Positions 51,801-63,659 of a stretch of DNA of 64,000 nt are shown here, piece by piece. The notes below the pieces were generated by a model. The model was not told the origin of the DNA. It saw only the letters and a program-made list of their open reading frames with translations, and made no database searches. Source of the stretch: Oxyruncus cristatus (taxonomy: Eukaryota; Chordata; Aves; Passeriformes; Cotingidae); assembly GCA_013399855.1 (NCBI GenBank), contig VXAY01006823.1, forward strand, positions 620,001-684,000, given 5' to 3'. The position numbers were made by a program, and so were the translations under genes. How positions within the stretch are numbered: position 1 is the first letter of the stretch; the number at the start of each line of letters is the position of its first letter.

Positions 51801-53145
51801 ACATATGCCTGATATGTCCATTAAAATGGACTTGGGCTTGATCACGGGCAGTTCAGAGAAAATCTTTGCTCTATCAATAGTGACAGTCAGCTAAACATGC
51901 AGAGCATTAAAAATTGCAAAGCACAGAAAGGACAAAAACAATGAGAAAAACAGATTTTGCTGCCTTAAGATGTGGTGCTACTTCACTTGGACTTGACTTT
52001 CCAACTGGTCTCCTCGCTCCAGAAATTGCTGCAGCTGTAGAAAAGTCATGATAAGTGTTTGGGTACATAAAAATAAACAAATATGTGAAGGTCAGGGCTG
52101 TCTGAAAAGAAATAAAAAGATAAAGCCCCAGGAGATTGCACAGAGGCTGAGGTAGTGGAGACCAGAAAGGCAATCCGAATTTTCCTCTCCTTAACACGTA
52201 CAGCTAAATGTACCCTTGCACTGAGCAGTAAAACATTCATAACTAATAAATAGTGAGCCAAGTATGGATGCTCTTGCTACATTTTTGTGTAATGTTCAAG
52301 CAAATAGTTTCCAATAAGAATATCTATTACATAAATAACTAGAATATCTAGATTTACAGTAGGGAACAGTAATATATAAAGTTGCAGAAAAGATTTTTCC
52401 AAGTACAGAGTGTAAAGAGGAACACGTTCCTAGAAACAAGTTGCTTTCTGATTGTTTATGTAAAACATCTTTTCTCTTTATTTTGGGTGCAGATAGTATC
52501 AGCCAATCAGTACTCTGGAGGCAGAGTACTTGGGAATATATGAGTGAGCCATTTTAATGTATTGTAGAAATAGCTGGGGGCCCTGTGATGGACTGAAATG
52601 TCAGTAATGTCTTAAACATTGTCAAAATCATAGAAAGACTTTTTGTCAAACTGTAAGGAAGCAACAGTCTGTGGTCACCAAAGCAGCCCCCCCTCCAAGT
52701 GCCTCCCAGCTGGAATTTGGACTATGACTGGGAACTTGAGATAAGACTATTGTCTGATCATCTCAAGTTTGAGGAGAAGTAAACAAAGCTCAGGAAAGAA
52801 GAATGTATCTGTGTTGAGAATCAGCCTCAGCTGGGCTCAGAGGGTGGTGGGGGAGAAGGGGTTTGGGTGTGTGATGGTGAAATCTCTCCTCTCCAAACCA
52901 AAGGAGTAATGCCCTGCCCTGCCCCTCCCCCAACCCCCACCCTGAGAAGGCCATGTACACATGGGACATCCATGTGAGAGGCAGCTAAGAAGGGGTCATA
53001 AACCACCAAAGACCCCCAGAGCGCCTCCATAATTCATTCCTGAAGCCTTCCACCATCAGAAAGACATCATGTGATCCAAGTGAGACAACAAACTTGTTAC
53101 GAGAGACTGCAAAGTTTCCCCCTAGAAGGGGAGGTGCCAGACGTG

Positions 53146-53153
53146 TATATTAA
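53146..53153 (+). promoter_or_regulatory. TATA-like box of the LTR
   Basis: TATATTAA lies about two thirds into the LTR, roughly 200 bp before its AATAAA. The position fits an LTR core promoter. Activity is not shown. Confidence 0.45.
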
Positions 53154-53354
53154 TCCATTGGACTCCATGTTTTTTTGGGAAACCCTCACCACTAAGAAGA
53201 CCAGAATAACTGGACCGACAGGACGCTGCCGGGTTAAACAGAGTGGTGATACTGTTTCTATCTTAATCTCTCTCTGTCATTCTCTTTCTTCTTCCCCACC
53301 CCTTCCTTTTCTCTATTTCTTTCTATCTCTCTTTCTGCGTCACATCTACCATTA

Positions 53355-53360
53355 AATAAA
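53355..53360 (+). terminator. polyadenylation signal of the LTR
   Basis: Canonical AATAAA in the context ATTAAATAAAAC, following the pyrimidine-rich tract and about 90 bp before the LTR end. Confidence 0.65.
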
Positions 53361-53450
53361 ACCCATACTATTGACTTTGGCATTTGGTCTCGTTTGTACC
53401 TTAATTTGGGCAGAGGCATTTCTAATAATTTTGATAACTGTATCATAACA

Positions 53451-55599
53451 GCCTTCCTTACGAGAAAAAAAAATGGGGGGGGGGGAAGAAAACTAAAAAG
53501 ACTAAAAAATAAAAGCCAACACTCAAAAAACTGTTCTCTATTCATGGACAAGAACTACAGAAATGGATAGGTATCCCCTAGGGGAGGAGACAAGAAAGAT
53601 TTGTTACACAGAGATTGATCACCTGCTCATATTACTGAACTGACTTCTAGGTACCCTTTCACATGCACAAATCTCATCCACCAACACACTCATTCGTTGT
53701 GTTCCAGCAGTCATTTCTATAAACAAAGGCACCAAAACAATTTCTGGTATAGGTCTCAATTTTCAGTCCTGGAAAACTGGCAATTTCATGATACACTGCT
53801 TCATTTTGTCTTATTCCATTGCATCTTGGATGCCCTCTGAACTATGCTTTCTCAAATGACAAAGCCTACTGCTTTCTGCTCTTCTTATCACATGTTTTAA
53901 AAACCCCCTGTCCTTTCACACTGAAGTCACTGTCTGCCATGCTGATGGATATTTCTGTTTTCTGGAGACTACAGGCAGGAAAGAAGCTCCTCATGTAAAA
54001 ATTCCATGCCCTTAAGTAGAAAGAAAATAGTTGGGAAATTATAGTAGTTTTGGTGTGGGGTTTTTGGGAAGATTTCTCGCGGAAGGTGTTACATTCATTG
54101 TTTCTCTCTTTGATTAGCTTTTGTTTTGTGAGAAATTGTACTGGAAACACACTGAAAACAGTGATCAACAATGAATGTCCATGGAAGCAAATAACAATGG
54201 GGCAAAACTATCACAGTTTCTTAGCTCAAGGATCTCCCAGCTCATTCTCAGTTCAGCAATCTCCTCAGCTGAAAGCTGTTTAATAGACCTCACTGAGACT
54301 TTTTTTCTCCCATGTATTAATTTGACTGATTCTTGAGCTCATGAAAGCCATTCTCTTTGCAGCAGTCAAAGGGAAAGGATCCCATAGAACCTGTAGATGT
54401 GTTGTGGAGAAATGCTTGAGTTGTTTGGTTTGAGCTGACCACTTGCTCCTTTGGTGTGCAGCACTGCCATGGTCAGTTCAGCTACTTCTCCACCACAATG
54501 CAAGGAATCCTTGCATATTTATACTTATTTGGTCTTGCACCAACACTGTCATTTACCTTAAATTGTTCATTTTCCCTCTCTGTGTTTTACCCACTTTGAC
54601 CTAGTGATGGGAAGATTTCACTTGGTAAAACCATGTTATTTTAGACTTTGATTGTAACATGGGTATTCCACTTGCCTGATAAATTATCTCTTCTTTACAC
54701 ACACTCTCATTTCATCTTATCATGCTGGAGTTTGGCTGACTAAAACTGTGCAGAGTATTTAGATTATGACCTCCTTGGGGTCTTGCACAGTGCAGTCATA
54801 CTTTCTTACTTCTACTGGAAAAGCTTTCTCCAGTTTTCATTCTAGGATTGCCTTTGCTTCTTTCCAGTGCTGTTTTATACTCATCCTGCAGCTGACTCAC
54901 GCACCCAGTTTCTCTTCTTCCCTTATTTACCGCTGGTGACATATCAGAGCCTTAATAATCCTTCACTACATGACCCTGTCTACCATAATGCCAATTTCCA
55001 TCTCAGTTGTTATCCAGGTCACCCAAGTTTTCCTGCATGGTGTTCCCACCTCCCCATTACTGAGGATGTTTCCCAGTTTTGAAGCACCACTTGAAAAGCC
55101 TGGCTGCACATCCTTTAAAAAGTGGCTCCTCCACAAATCTATGCTTTTAACCTAACTTTCCCTGAAGCCTCTCTTGTGGGAGGCGTTTTTCCATAGCAGC
55201 TCAATTTGAAGCGAGAGAGGTAAGCTTCCTTGAGGGCAGCACATCACACACTCAAGATTACAGAAATGAAAGTTTCTGAAGAAAATGTGGTCTATTTAGC
55301 ACAGCAAGCCACATGTCAGGTTCCTATGGGACTGAGCTATATTAAGGAACAAATGTCAAGACATATTACACTTCTGGTAGGCACAGTGCCTCTCGTGGGC
55401 ACAGGGAAGAGGCTTGCTACAACCGTGAGAGAAAGGGGTAATTGGTCGTCTCAGTTCTCCAGTCCAAATCCCATCAAAATAAATTTAAAAAAACCTGCTG
55501 ACTTCAGTGGAGGCTGAGTTAACTATAGCCATGTTGTCACAGTTCTCTTCACATTCTTTAGAGTTTGTTTCCTTGTTTTCATGTTTAGTTATTGTATTT
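53451..55599. other. spacer between the two solo LTRs
   Basis: About 2.1 kb without retroviral coding sequence. A mononucleotide pair (A run then a run of about 11 G) lies near 53465-53485. The open frames here (for example 53866-54171 minus, 101 codons; 55230-55517 plus, 95 codons) match no protein I know. Confidence 0.55.
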
Positions 55600-56184
55600 T
55601 GTTGTGGTTTAACCCCAACTTAAGCACCACACAACCTGTCCCTCACACTCTTAGCAGTGGGATCAGAGAACTGGAAGAGTAAAAGTGAAAAATATATGTG
55701 CATTGAGGTAAAGACAGTTTAAGAGGTGAAGCAAAAGCCGTGCACACAAGCAAAGCAAAACACAGAATTCATTCACTACGTCCCATGGGCAGCCAGGTGT
55801 TCGGTCATCCCCAGGAAAGCAGGACTCCCTCGCATGTGACAGTGACTTAGAAAGTCAAACACCATTACCCTGCACATCTACCTTCCTTATTGTTCCCCCA
55901 GCTTTATATACTGAGCATGATGCCACATGGTATGGAATATCCCTGTGGTCTGTTGGGGTCAGCTATCCCAGCTGTGTCCCCTCCCAACTCCTTGTGCACC
56001 CCCAGCCTCCTCGCTGGTGGAGTGATGCAAGAAGCAGAGAAGACCTTGGCTCTGTGTAAGCCTTGCTTAGCAATAATAGAAACATCTCTGTATTATCAGC
56101 AGTGTTTTCAACACAAATCTGAAACATAACCCCATAGCAGCTATTACGAAGAAAATTAACTCTGCCCCCAACAAAAGTAGCACA
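55600..56184 (-). mobile_element. solo LTR of a second avian endogenous retrovirus (minus orientation)
   Basis: 585 bp with TG at the left and CA at the right, flanked on both sides by TATTT (55595-55599 and 56185-56189), a perfect 5-bp target duplication. On the minus strand it runs from 56184 to 55600. TATATAAA at 55910-55903 is the core promoter. The expected ATTAAA signal downstream is altered to CTTAAA around 55723-55718. Words such as 'gtttaaccccaact', 'taagcaccac' and 'ccatatggtatggaatatcc'-like text recall an LTR widespread in Neoaves. No internal retroviral sequence adjoins either edge, so it is a solo LTR. The open frame at 55890-56129 is chance. Confidence 0.88.
55903..55910 (-). 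promoter_or_regulatory. TATA box of the minus-strand LTR
   Basis: TATATAAA on the minus strand, followed by a GCTGGGGG context. It sits about 275 bp from the 5' edge of the LTR, the usual place for the U3/R promoter. Confidence 0.65.
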
Positions 56185-58913
56185 TATTTTTATTTTTGTT
56201 TTATTTTATGTGAATCTTTGGCTTTGGTGTTACAAAGTAGTTGTCTGTTTTCACTGAGCCACTCACCTAGTCTCCCCACCTACTGGTAATGAGAATCAGA
56301 GATCACCGCAAATGTGAAATTACTCCTGCATTGTCTGCATGACAGTTTCAGTGCCAGAGGCTGTGAAAAAATATAAATGTATGTTAAAACAGATGATCAG
56401 TAAAATCAGGCAACAGGTTTCTTCTAACAGAATGCCCCCCATTCCAATCTGTAGAAGAAGCTGGGATTGTATTTTGTACCGTATTTTATAATGGCCTTCT
56501 TCTAAAACTTCCTTCTCCAAAGTACAGATCATTAAAAGGTAGTGACGAAATTCAAAGCTTCCATAATGTCTGGGTTTTTTTCACGTTCCAGATATAGATA
56601 TAAAAGATAGGAAATAATCCACAGAGAACTTTTCTGTCATAACATGTTTATTGGAAAGATCAATCACAAGAGCATAAAAAATGTGAAACCTTGTTATTAG
56701 AATAGTGTTACTCAGAGCTGTGAAAGTAATAGAAGAAAATAAGTCTGCAAAGTATAAACTTGAATTTAATATTAATTGGTTTTCTTATCCTCATGCCACT
56801 TTTTCCAAACACTGATTGCATATGCATCAACAGAAAATCAGTTTTCTCTCATAAGCTCTGTGAACAATGTCAGTATTACAATACTGTTACGAGGAGTCAA
56901 AGCTAATTTCTTAGATACCCATATTAGACTTAGCAACAGCTACACTACTTTTGCTGGCAAAGGATTTTTGTATCCACCAGCACAGAAAACTCAGGCAGGG
57001 ACCTTAGATTTAAACCAAGTTTTTTCTGATACTGTTATCACCTCCAATTGTGACACACTTGTTGGTGATACCAGCCCCAATGTGCGAGATAAAAAAAAAG
57101 TTCTGTGCAATTTTTTCTCAAATGTCTCCTAATACTGATGTTAATGTAACCTGATTTTTGTCAAGAAGGTACAAGAGATGATTTGACAATTGTTTTTCTT
57201 ACTGACGGTAAGTCTATAAAAAACTGGTGAAATGGTGAAATGTGCTCAGACCTTGCAAATATTTACTGTGCAAATACTGTTTCTTTCCATTACAGTATTA
57301 ACTTGAATTCACAGAAGAGAGAACTAGGCTAAAACAGAGCAGTGCGATTTCTATTTTCTCTGCTTTGGCTTTTCACCCATTCAGTCCTTGAAGTATGAAG
57401 CGAAAAACTGAAGTATTTAAGTTTGTACAATCAATCATGATTTTCAATAGGTCAGGGGTTCATCATGTACCTATGGTAGGAGCAAATTTCCACATTCCTG
57501 TTCTAGAATAAGGTCTATAGAATTAAGTCTGTACCAAAAGGTGATTTCAAGAAAACACTGTGAAGGCCCTGATGCAGTAGAGCAGTAGAGTGGCTGAAAA
57601 TTCCTGAAGAGAAATATTTTCATTCCTAGAGTTAAGCACATGCCCATGTTATTATTAAATGAAGCACCATGTGAAGAGAACATCCAGTCCTGTGAAAACA
57701 CAGATATGAGTCTGTATCTTTGGGTACAGGGTTTTTTGGTATTTATCCCTCTTCTTTTATCCTTTTTTTTTTTTTTTCTCTTTGTAGTAGACTACTGTTT
57801 CACAGTAGATATACGCACAAAGTTAGATATGCACACAAAGTTAGATATACACAAAAAAAGGACATCAACATGTTGATTTCAGCCTGTATCTCCATCTGAA
57901 TGTTGGGGAAAAAAACAAGGTTAATTTACCTGAGCAATAAATCCTCCCAAAGTTCTTGCTTTAACAGCAAATTTGAGGGGAATTTTTAATAATAATCCTA
58001 GATGCCTACAGATATGGTACATTTAATACATTAAATAAAAATACACAGCTAAAGGGGGAAAAGGGAATAAAGTTTTATTTCTATTCACCAGAAGACGTAA
58101 TTATCTAATAGGGTGATTTTAAGTCTTTCAAACTAACATTTCTAGGTCAATAGACAGATTTTGGCTAGAAAGCTTTCATTCAATAATGGAACAGGATACT
58201 ATTTCCAACGACATTGCCTGTAAAAATGGTTACAATGCATTTTTATGACCTTCTGCCCCTTTACCCTGGTATCCAAGGTACAGTGACACACAGGATCTCA
58301 AATAACTCACACGGAAGGGTTGAAAGCCAAAATGTTTTCAACCTGTAGTAATCATGTCAGAGCACCCACGAGTACCTCTCTCACTCCTTATCTTTCATCT
58401 GGACCAAGAGGTATTGCTTTGCTGTTTTAAAAACAAAGCATAAAGCATGCTTTAATACACCACATTCAGTGTAATGGGGATGTTCTTTTCATCAGTTTTT
58501 TTCACTGTTTTTATGGGGGTTTGGTTTGTATTGTTTGCACTGTGTTACATAAGAAAATTACTTTTCCGTATCATGGTAATATTATTTTAATATGAACACC
58601 ATCTTTTTGAATCAACAGTTGGCCTCAACTTCTGATGCAAGCAGAGTGGATTTTCATTTCTAGACAGGGATGTTGTTGTCTTAAAGAGTAACTGTTCCTG
58701 TTTCTTTAATGTTAGTGTCTTTCCCCGTATGACAGAATGTCTGATGGTAACCTCTGTCATAAAGTAAGAAGAAACCAACTATTATAATACTAGAATAGGA
58801 ATAGTTTTACTTCTCCTTTTCTCTTCATTACTCTTTTATCACTTTTTGCTAAATAAAAATGCTTCGCAGTTTTGTTATTTCCCCATAGGGTGGATTTTCC
58901 CTTCTCCTGTTCG
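56185..58913. other. non-coding unique DNA
   Basis: AT-rich, no dispersed repeat recognised. It holds an open frame of 118 codons (56776-57132, plus) without known domain and a three-copy 18-bp repeat at 57807-57856. Confidence 0.5.
57807..57856. repeat. 18-bp tandem repeat, nearly three copies
   Basis: AGATATACGCACAAAGTT, AGATATGCACACAAAGTT and a partial third copy AGATATACACAAAA. A multiple of three, so the 57640-57876 frame carries repeated D-I/M-H-T-K-L peptides, which do not indicate a gene. Confidence 0.9.
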
Positions 58914-59418
58914 TAGAATCATTGAATCATTCAGGCTGGAAAAGACCTTTAAGAACATTGAGTCCAACCATTAACCAATCTCTGTCAAGCCCACCATGTC
59001 CCTAAGGGCCACATCTACAAATCTTTTTAATGCTTACAGGGGTGGTGACTCCACTTTTCTGGGCAACCTGTCTCAATTCTTGAAAATGCTTTCCATGACA
59101 AAAATTTTCGTAATAGTCAATCTAAACCTTCTCTGAAACAGCTTGAGGCTGTTTCCTCTTGTCATACCACTTGTTACTTGGGAAAAAAAGACTGATCCCA
59201 CCTCTCTACAACCTTTTTTCAGATACTTGTAGAGAGTAATAAAGTTCCCCCTGAGCCTCCTTTACTCCAGACAAATCAAACCCAGCATCTTCAGTGTCAG
59301 ACTTGTGCTCCAGACCCTTCCCCAGCTCTGTTGCTCTTCTCTAGCTCTGACACCTCAATGTTTTCTTTGTAGCAAGGGGCCCAAAAACAACCACACAATT
59401 CGATAATCTGCTTCACAC
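58914..59418 (-). mobile_element. CR1 LINE, about 500 bp 3' fragment (reverse)
   Basis: Reverse CR1 starting with a tail remnant 'tagaatcattgaatcattc', then 'ggctggaaaagacctttaag', 'attgagtccaacca', 'ccatgtccctaagggccac', 'ggtggtgactccacttttc', 'tgggcaacctgtctcaattc', 'gaggctgtttcctcttgtc', 'ttactccagacaaatcaaac' and 'cagctctgttgctcttctct', fading near 'aaggggcccaaaaac'. The 'tccaacca...gtccctaa' block differs from the other reverse copies in the window, so it belongs to another CR1 subfamily. It is 5' truncated with many mismatches. Confidence 0.93.
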
Positions 59419-61442
59419 ATTGTGTCCTTCCCTTAGTCTAGCAAAATTCCTTTTAAAAACAAATTAAATAGGGTATCTTCCATTTTCAGGAGAAAGCTGT
59501 TGTTCCTGTCAGCCATACTGTAACATATTTTTATACAATGGTTTGGACTGAGCGCCAAGCACTTGGGGAAGAAACCTTACAGAGTTAAGAGGCAACCATT
59601 GTGAGTTAGCTGGATGAACAATAAAACCCCCTCAACTCTACCAGACTATGGAAGGGATTTTGTAAGATCAGGCTGGTGTGATGCTTTACAGTTTTACTGA
59701 CAGAACCCAACAAAAAATACATGTCTTATAAATGCAGCATTTCTTTACCTTTTGCAGTAATCTTCAACATATTTTAGTATAACCCATTACCCTCTTAAAA
59801 TTGAATTTTCTTCTTCTATAATTATTTCTTTCAATGAGTAGAAATACCCTACTGGACTCAGCTCTGCCAGCATTCTGTTGCTGCAAGTTATTCTGGACAA
59901 TGACAGAGAAACTCTTCCCTGAACAGTAGGGCAGAACAAGACAGTGCTTACCGCTAGTAAAAGAGGTAGAGTCCAAATATATAGCTCATTACAACCACAA
60001 AAAAAGTTACGTTTTGCACACTTGCAGATCACATGAAAGAAAATAAGCAAAGGATTGAACACCTCACTCCTTATTTATTTTCAAAAGGATCTTCTCACTT
60101 TCCTTCCTTTCTGACTCATGCTTGAAGAGAAAAGCACAGTCTCTTACACAGAACATCCTCCCAAAGAAGTTTGATTTCTGTTAAATATTTTTGCCATTAT
60201 TTGAGTTTTGCATAGAGAATATAAAATTATAAATGAACAGTTACATTTTAGGTGCAGAGTCAAATTTCTTGTTCTGAGTCTGTGTTCTGTCATTTAGCAA
60301 CATCTGAAAGTTTCTCATGGAGGAAGTAGGCAGAATCTGGGCTTAGAGAAACATTCTGCTTCCCTAGACCCTAACTAAAGTAGACGAGTAAAGTGGTGAC
60401 ATCCACACGCTTAGGGGAATTTCTTTCAGCTACTACTGATTGCTAAATTACGCCCAAGTTTTATTTCAGGAATTTTAGCAGGTGTAAGCCAAATCCGTGC
60501 GTTGGGCTGTGGCAAGATTTTAGCAGCACAAAGGACTGAGTTGCAGTGCCCAGGAATGTTCTCTGACAGTCTTTGATGTATTTCAATAGAAGGTATTGTA
60601 AAGTAAGTCATCTGGTCCTGTCTGAGACACACAGTGCTATTTCAGAGATGGAATACCAGGAGTTGCCTACAACATGCAAAGTAATCATATGCTTTTTGGT
60701 CAAGAAATAGAACCTAAGATGAATATAATTCCCTGCAACCTTTAGCATCTGCAGTGACAGTAGGTATCTTTCCTTGTCCAGGGACTTGAGCTAGGACTTT
60801 TACGTTCATTTCCAGTTACCACAGACCAGAAATGGCATGACTGCTTTTACTACATCTGTCACACTTTCATGAAAATTATATCAAGTCCACATTGTTTCAT
60901 GAGGTTCACTTAACTCAGCAGAATTGTAACCTACTCCCATGGAATAAAGTGAAAGTCTGAAATTAAAATGTTTGGTGACATGACAGTGCCCATATCTGCT
61001 GTTAATTATGGAGGAGCAGTAATCTTCTATTAAATTGCAGTGAAATATTTTGTACATTCTGTTTTAACTTGGTGGTTTAACTAAGCATCTTAAGTCCAAA
61101 TCTGTTGGGGAATCACAGTAGAGGAGTAAATAATAATATACTAATTTCTAATAAATGAGTAACAAATTTTTTTTGCATGTTTATGTCACAATTCTTCACA
61201 AAGCCCCATTCATCATTTCTGCTTTTGTGTTTCAGAAAGTTTTTTGGGGAAATCCACCAATTGGACATGAGAAAAGAAAGAGAGAAAAAGTGGAATTTCC
61301 ACAGGCTGCTGTTTAAACCTTAACTTCTTTGAAGGAAAAAACCTATAATATTTTACTGTTAGTCATCAGCCTTAATGTTATTTTGCATCTTCAGTTTCCT
61401 TCTGGTGTAATTCTTTTACATTGAATTCTGCAATATCTTTTG

Positions 61443-61495
61443 ATATAACATATATATCTAATATAACATAATATATGCATATATTTTTATATATA
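61443..61495. repeat. AT-rich alternating tract
   Basis: Mostly alternating A and T (ATATATAT, TAATATA, TATATGCATATA), with self-complementary parts that could form small hairpins. It runs directly into two AACCCT words. Confidence 0.7.
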
Positions 61496-63634
61496 ACCCT
61501 AACCCTGTCATTTATATGAGGTTTCAGAGGGACTCCAAGAGAAGGGTCAGGAAAAGGGACAATTCAGAGTCTGAAGAAGCCCAGTGTGGGAAGAGGAAGA
61601 TTGAACAGATATTGAGACTTTTCTTAAGTTCAAAGACAGCTTGAGAGCGAGCAGAAAAATTACTCAGGGAAATGTGGAAAGGTTATGGTTTGACTAAATC
61701 TACACATTTTTTTGGTCTTAGAAAATAGAATTAGAAATTATTCCGGAAAATTTATGAAACATAAACGTTTGTTTGTTTGTTTCCACTATTTTTCAAAACA
61801 AAAAATGTCTTCAGTGGAAAGAAAACATTGGGAAGGGTGAGCTTGGGTTATGGAGGCACACAAGGAAGCCTGGGTTGTGGGAGCCCTGGACCTCGTGTTT
61901 TTGGAGTGTTATGTGATCAACTTTCCATGAAAGGATAGCAGACTTGAAAGAACTTATATCCAGAAAACAAAAGACACAATCACACAAACAGGAGCAAAAG
62001 ACTGTGTGTTGGTACCTATTTACAAGACTCATATGAAAGCCTAAGAGCATACCAGTATGAGGAAAATAAATATATAAATATACTGGTTCAATGTGGGAAA
62101 TAAATCTGCAGGGTGAATGATCCTTCCTTGATAATAGAACCTTGTTATTCATAGAACTGTTCTTTATAATTTCAGCCTTCCATTTCAACTCTTTCTTTTC
62201 TCTTTTCACCTGGATTCTGCATAGGTGGGCCTGAAGCTTTCAAAAGAATTTATCAACGAATCTGAACCTAATGCTACGCTGGCTTTGATTTCGAAGTCTG
62301 AAACTCATTCATTGAGAGTTTATCTGCTTATTTATAAATACAGTAGTGAACCTGAGATTTGCAAAAACAGTGAATTAGGAAAATTATCTACACCAATACT
62401 TTTCAACAACTGGTGTATCATTTTAAATTTCGTAGTTATTATTACTCCTAATCATCTGAGAGTAAAACGATGAAGTGGGTGGGTTTTTTGTAGTACTGTT
62501 CTGGTAATATGTCATTCTGTTGGAAACCCATGCTAATGAAGTCACAGTATTACTTTAAGCAGACAATACATTACCACATTTATTAGCAAAATTTTTCCCT
62601 TTTTTAAAGATTTTTAAAAGTTTATTAGATTTTTTTTTTAAATAAAATAAGCTCTTAAAAACCTGTGATATAGTTAAGGGAAAAGAAAACCTTTAGAAAC
62701 AAGAATAACAATACTATTTGTAATCATTGTGTATCACTGAATTGTGATGGTTTCTAAACTAAGTAGTACAAAAATAGTGGCATTAAGAAGCAAATAGAAA
62801 GGTTGCTCTTTGAATTTCCTCTTAAACTTATTTTGTACTTTGTATCAATTCTCACTTTAAAGATTTCTGTTTTGCTTTATTCCAAAGCCAAACTTTATTA
62901 GAACTTATGTTCCTCCTGCAGTGGATAGTAGCAACATTTACACTAACCTGTCCTATAGGCTATTACATGTCTGGCATTATCACTTTACATGACACTACAT
63001 AGTTTGCTGCTTCATCTTTGTGGGAAAGCACCATCTCCAAAACAGTAATTTGCTGTTCTGCAAAAAAACTGGGCTTGATATTTCATATCTCCATTTGCTC
63101 AGATGACAAACCCCTTTTTGGATCAACAGATAAGTACACGTAGCCTGAAATTCAGTACTGATTTCACATTACATCAGTTCTATGTAGGCCTAATCCTACT
63201 TACATTATTTATACGTGAAGTCTTTTTGAGGCTGTAACCAGTCATGAGAAATGTAGCAGTATTTGGCTGCTAAACCTGCATTTTTCTGTCTCCCATTTCT
63301 GTTGTTCACCCCGAAGTTTGATCGGACCAGCATTAACCATTTATTACCTGCACATCTACCACAGATGTGGGTTTTTGTGGAAAAAAAAAAACATAGAGTG
63401 AAAATTGGAGTAATGAAATCCTGGCACTAACTGCAGAGTGAGTTAACTCTGCCTGAGTTAAAACAAAGCCCTTCCTTTGACAGGCTGCCATCAGATACCT
63501 TTCTGAAGAGAGTCTCTGCCGTTATTCCTGCAGACATAGTGAATATGTACTGATCCTCTGCTGCTGCAGCTTTTGTTTCCAGGCCTTCGTTTTCAATGGT
63601 TGCCATAGAATCTGTCATTATCATATGAAAAGCT

Positions 63635-63659
63635 TCACACACACACATACACACACACA
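63635..63659. repeat. short (CA)n microsatellite with one interruption
   Basis: CACACACACACA, a single T-for-C interruption, then ACACACACACA. Twelve units or so. Confidence 0.9.

Larger units (their letters stand above)
41401..52583. other. non-coding repeat-poor DNA (last part)
   Basis: No gene or dispersed repeat recognised. It contains homopolymer runs at 43867-43888, 44847-44860, 47127-47142 and 48862-48880, and a 15-bp tandem duplication at 47617-47646. An open frame of 146 codons (49822-50262, plus) shows no known domain. Confidence 0.5.
52584..53450 (+). mobile_element. solo LTR of an avian endogenous retrovirus (plus orientation)
   Basis: About 867 bp that begin TGTGATGG and end ATAACA, with LTR architecture and a base composition unlike the AT-rich flanks. 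U3 includes a C-run and a G/C-rich part near 52840-52960. A TATA-like TATATTAA sits at 53146-53153. A pyrimidine-rich tract covers about 53255-53335. AATAAA lies at 53355-53360, about 90 bp before the 3' end, as expected for R/U5. The flanks are GCCC and GCCT, only a partial target duplication, so the ends are tentative by a few bases. No gag, pol or env coding sequence follows, so this is a solo LTR left by recombination. From memory it resembles LTRs spread through bird genomes, but I will not name a subfamily. The 53071-53355 open frame inside it is not a gene. Confidence 0.75.

Noticed and set aside
56776..57132. ORF of 118 codons, plus strand, with a fairly protein-like middle
   Set aside because: I could not match it to a family, and composition alone is not enough. 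No retroposon tail or exon boundaries are visible.
61495..61506. Telomere-like AACCCTAACCCT
   Set aside because: Only two units, beside AT-rich sequence. Too short to be an interstitial telomere array.
61811..62209. ORF of 132 codons, minus strand
   Set aside because: No domain is recognisable, and short hydrophobic runs are common in translations of AT-rich DNA.
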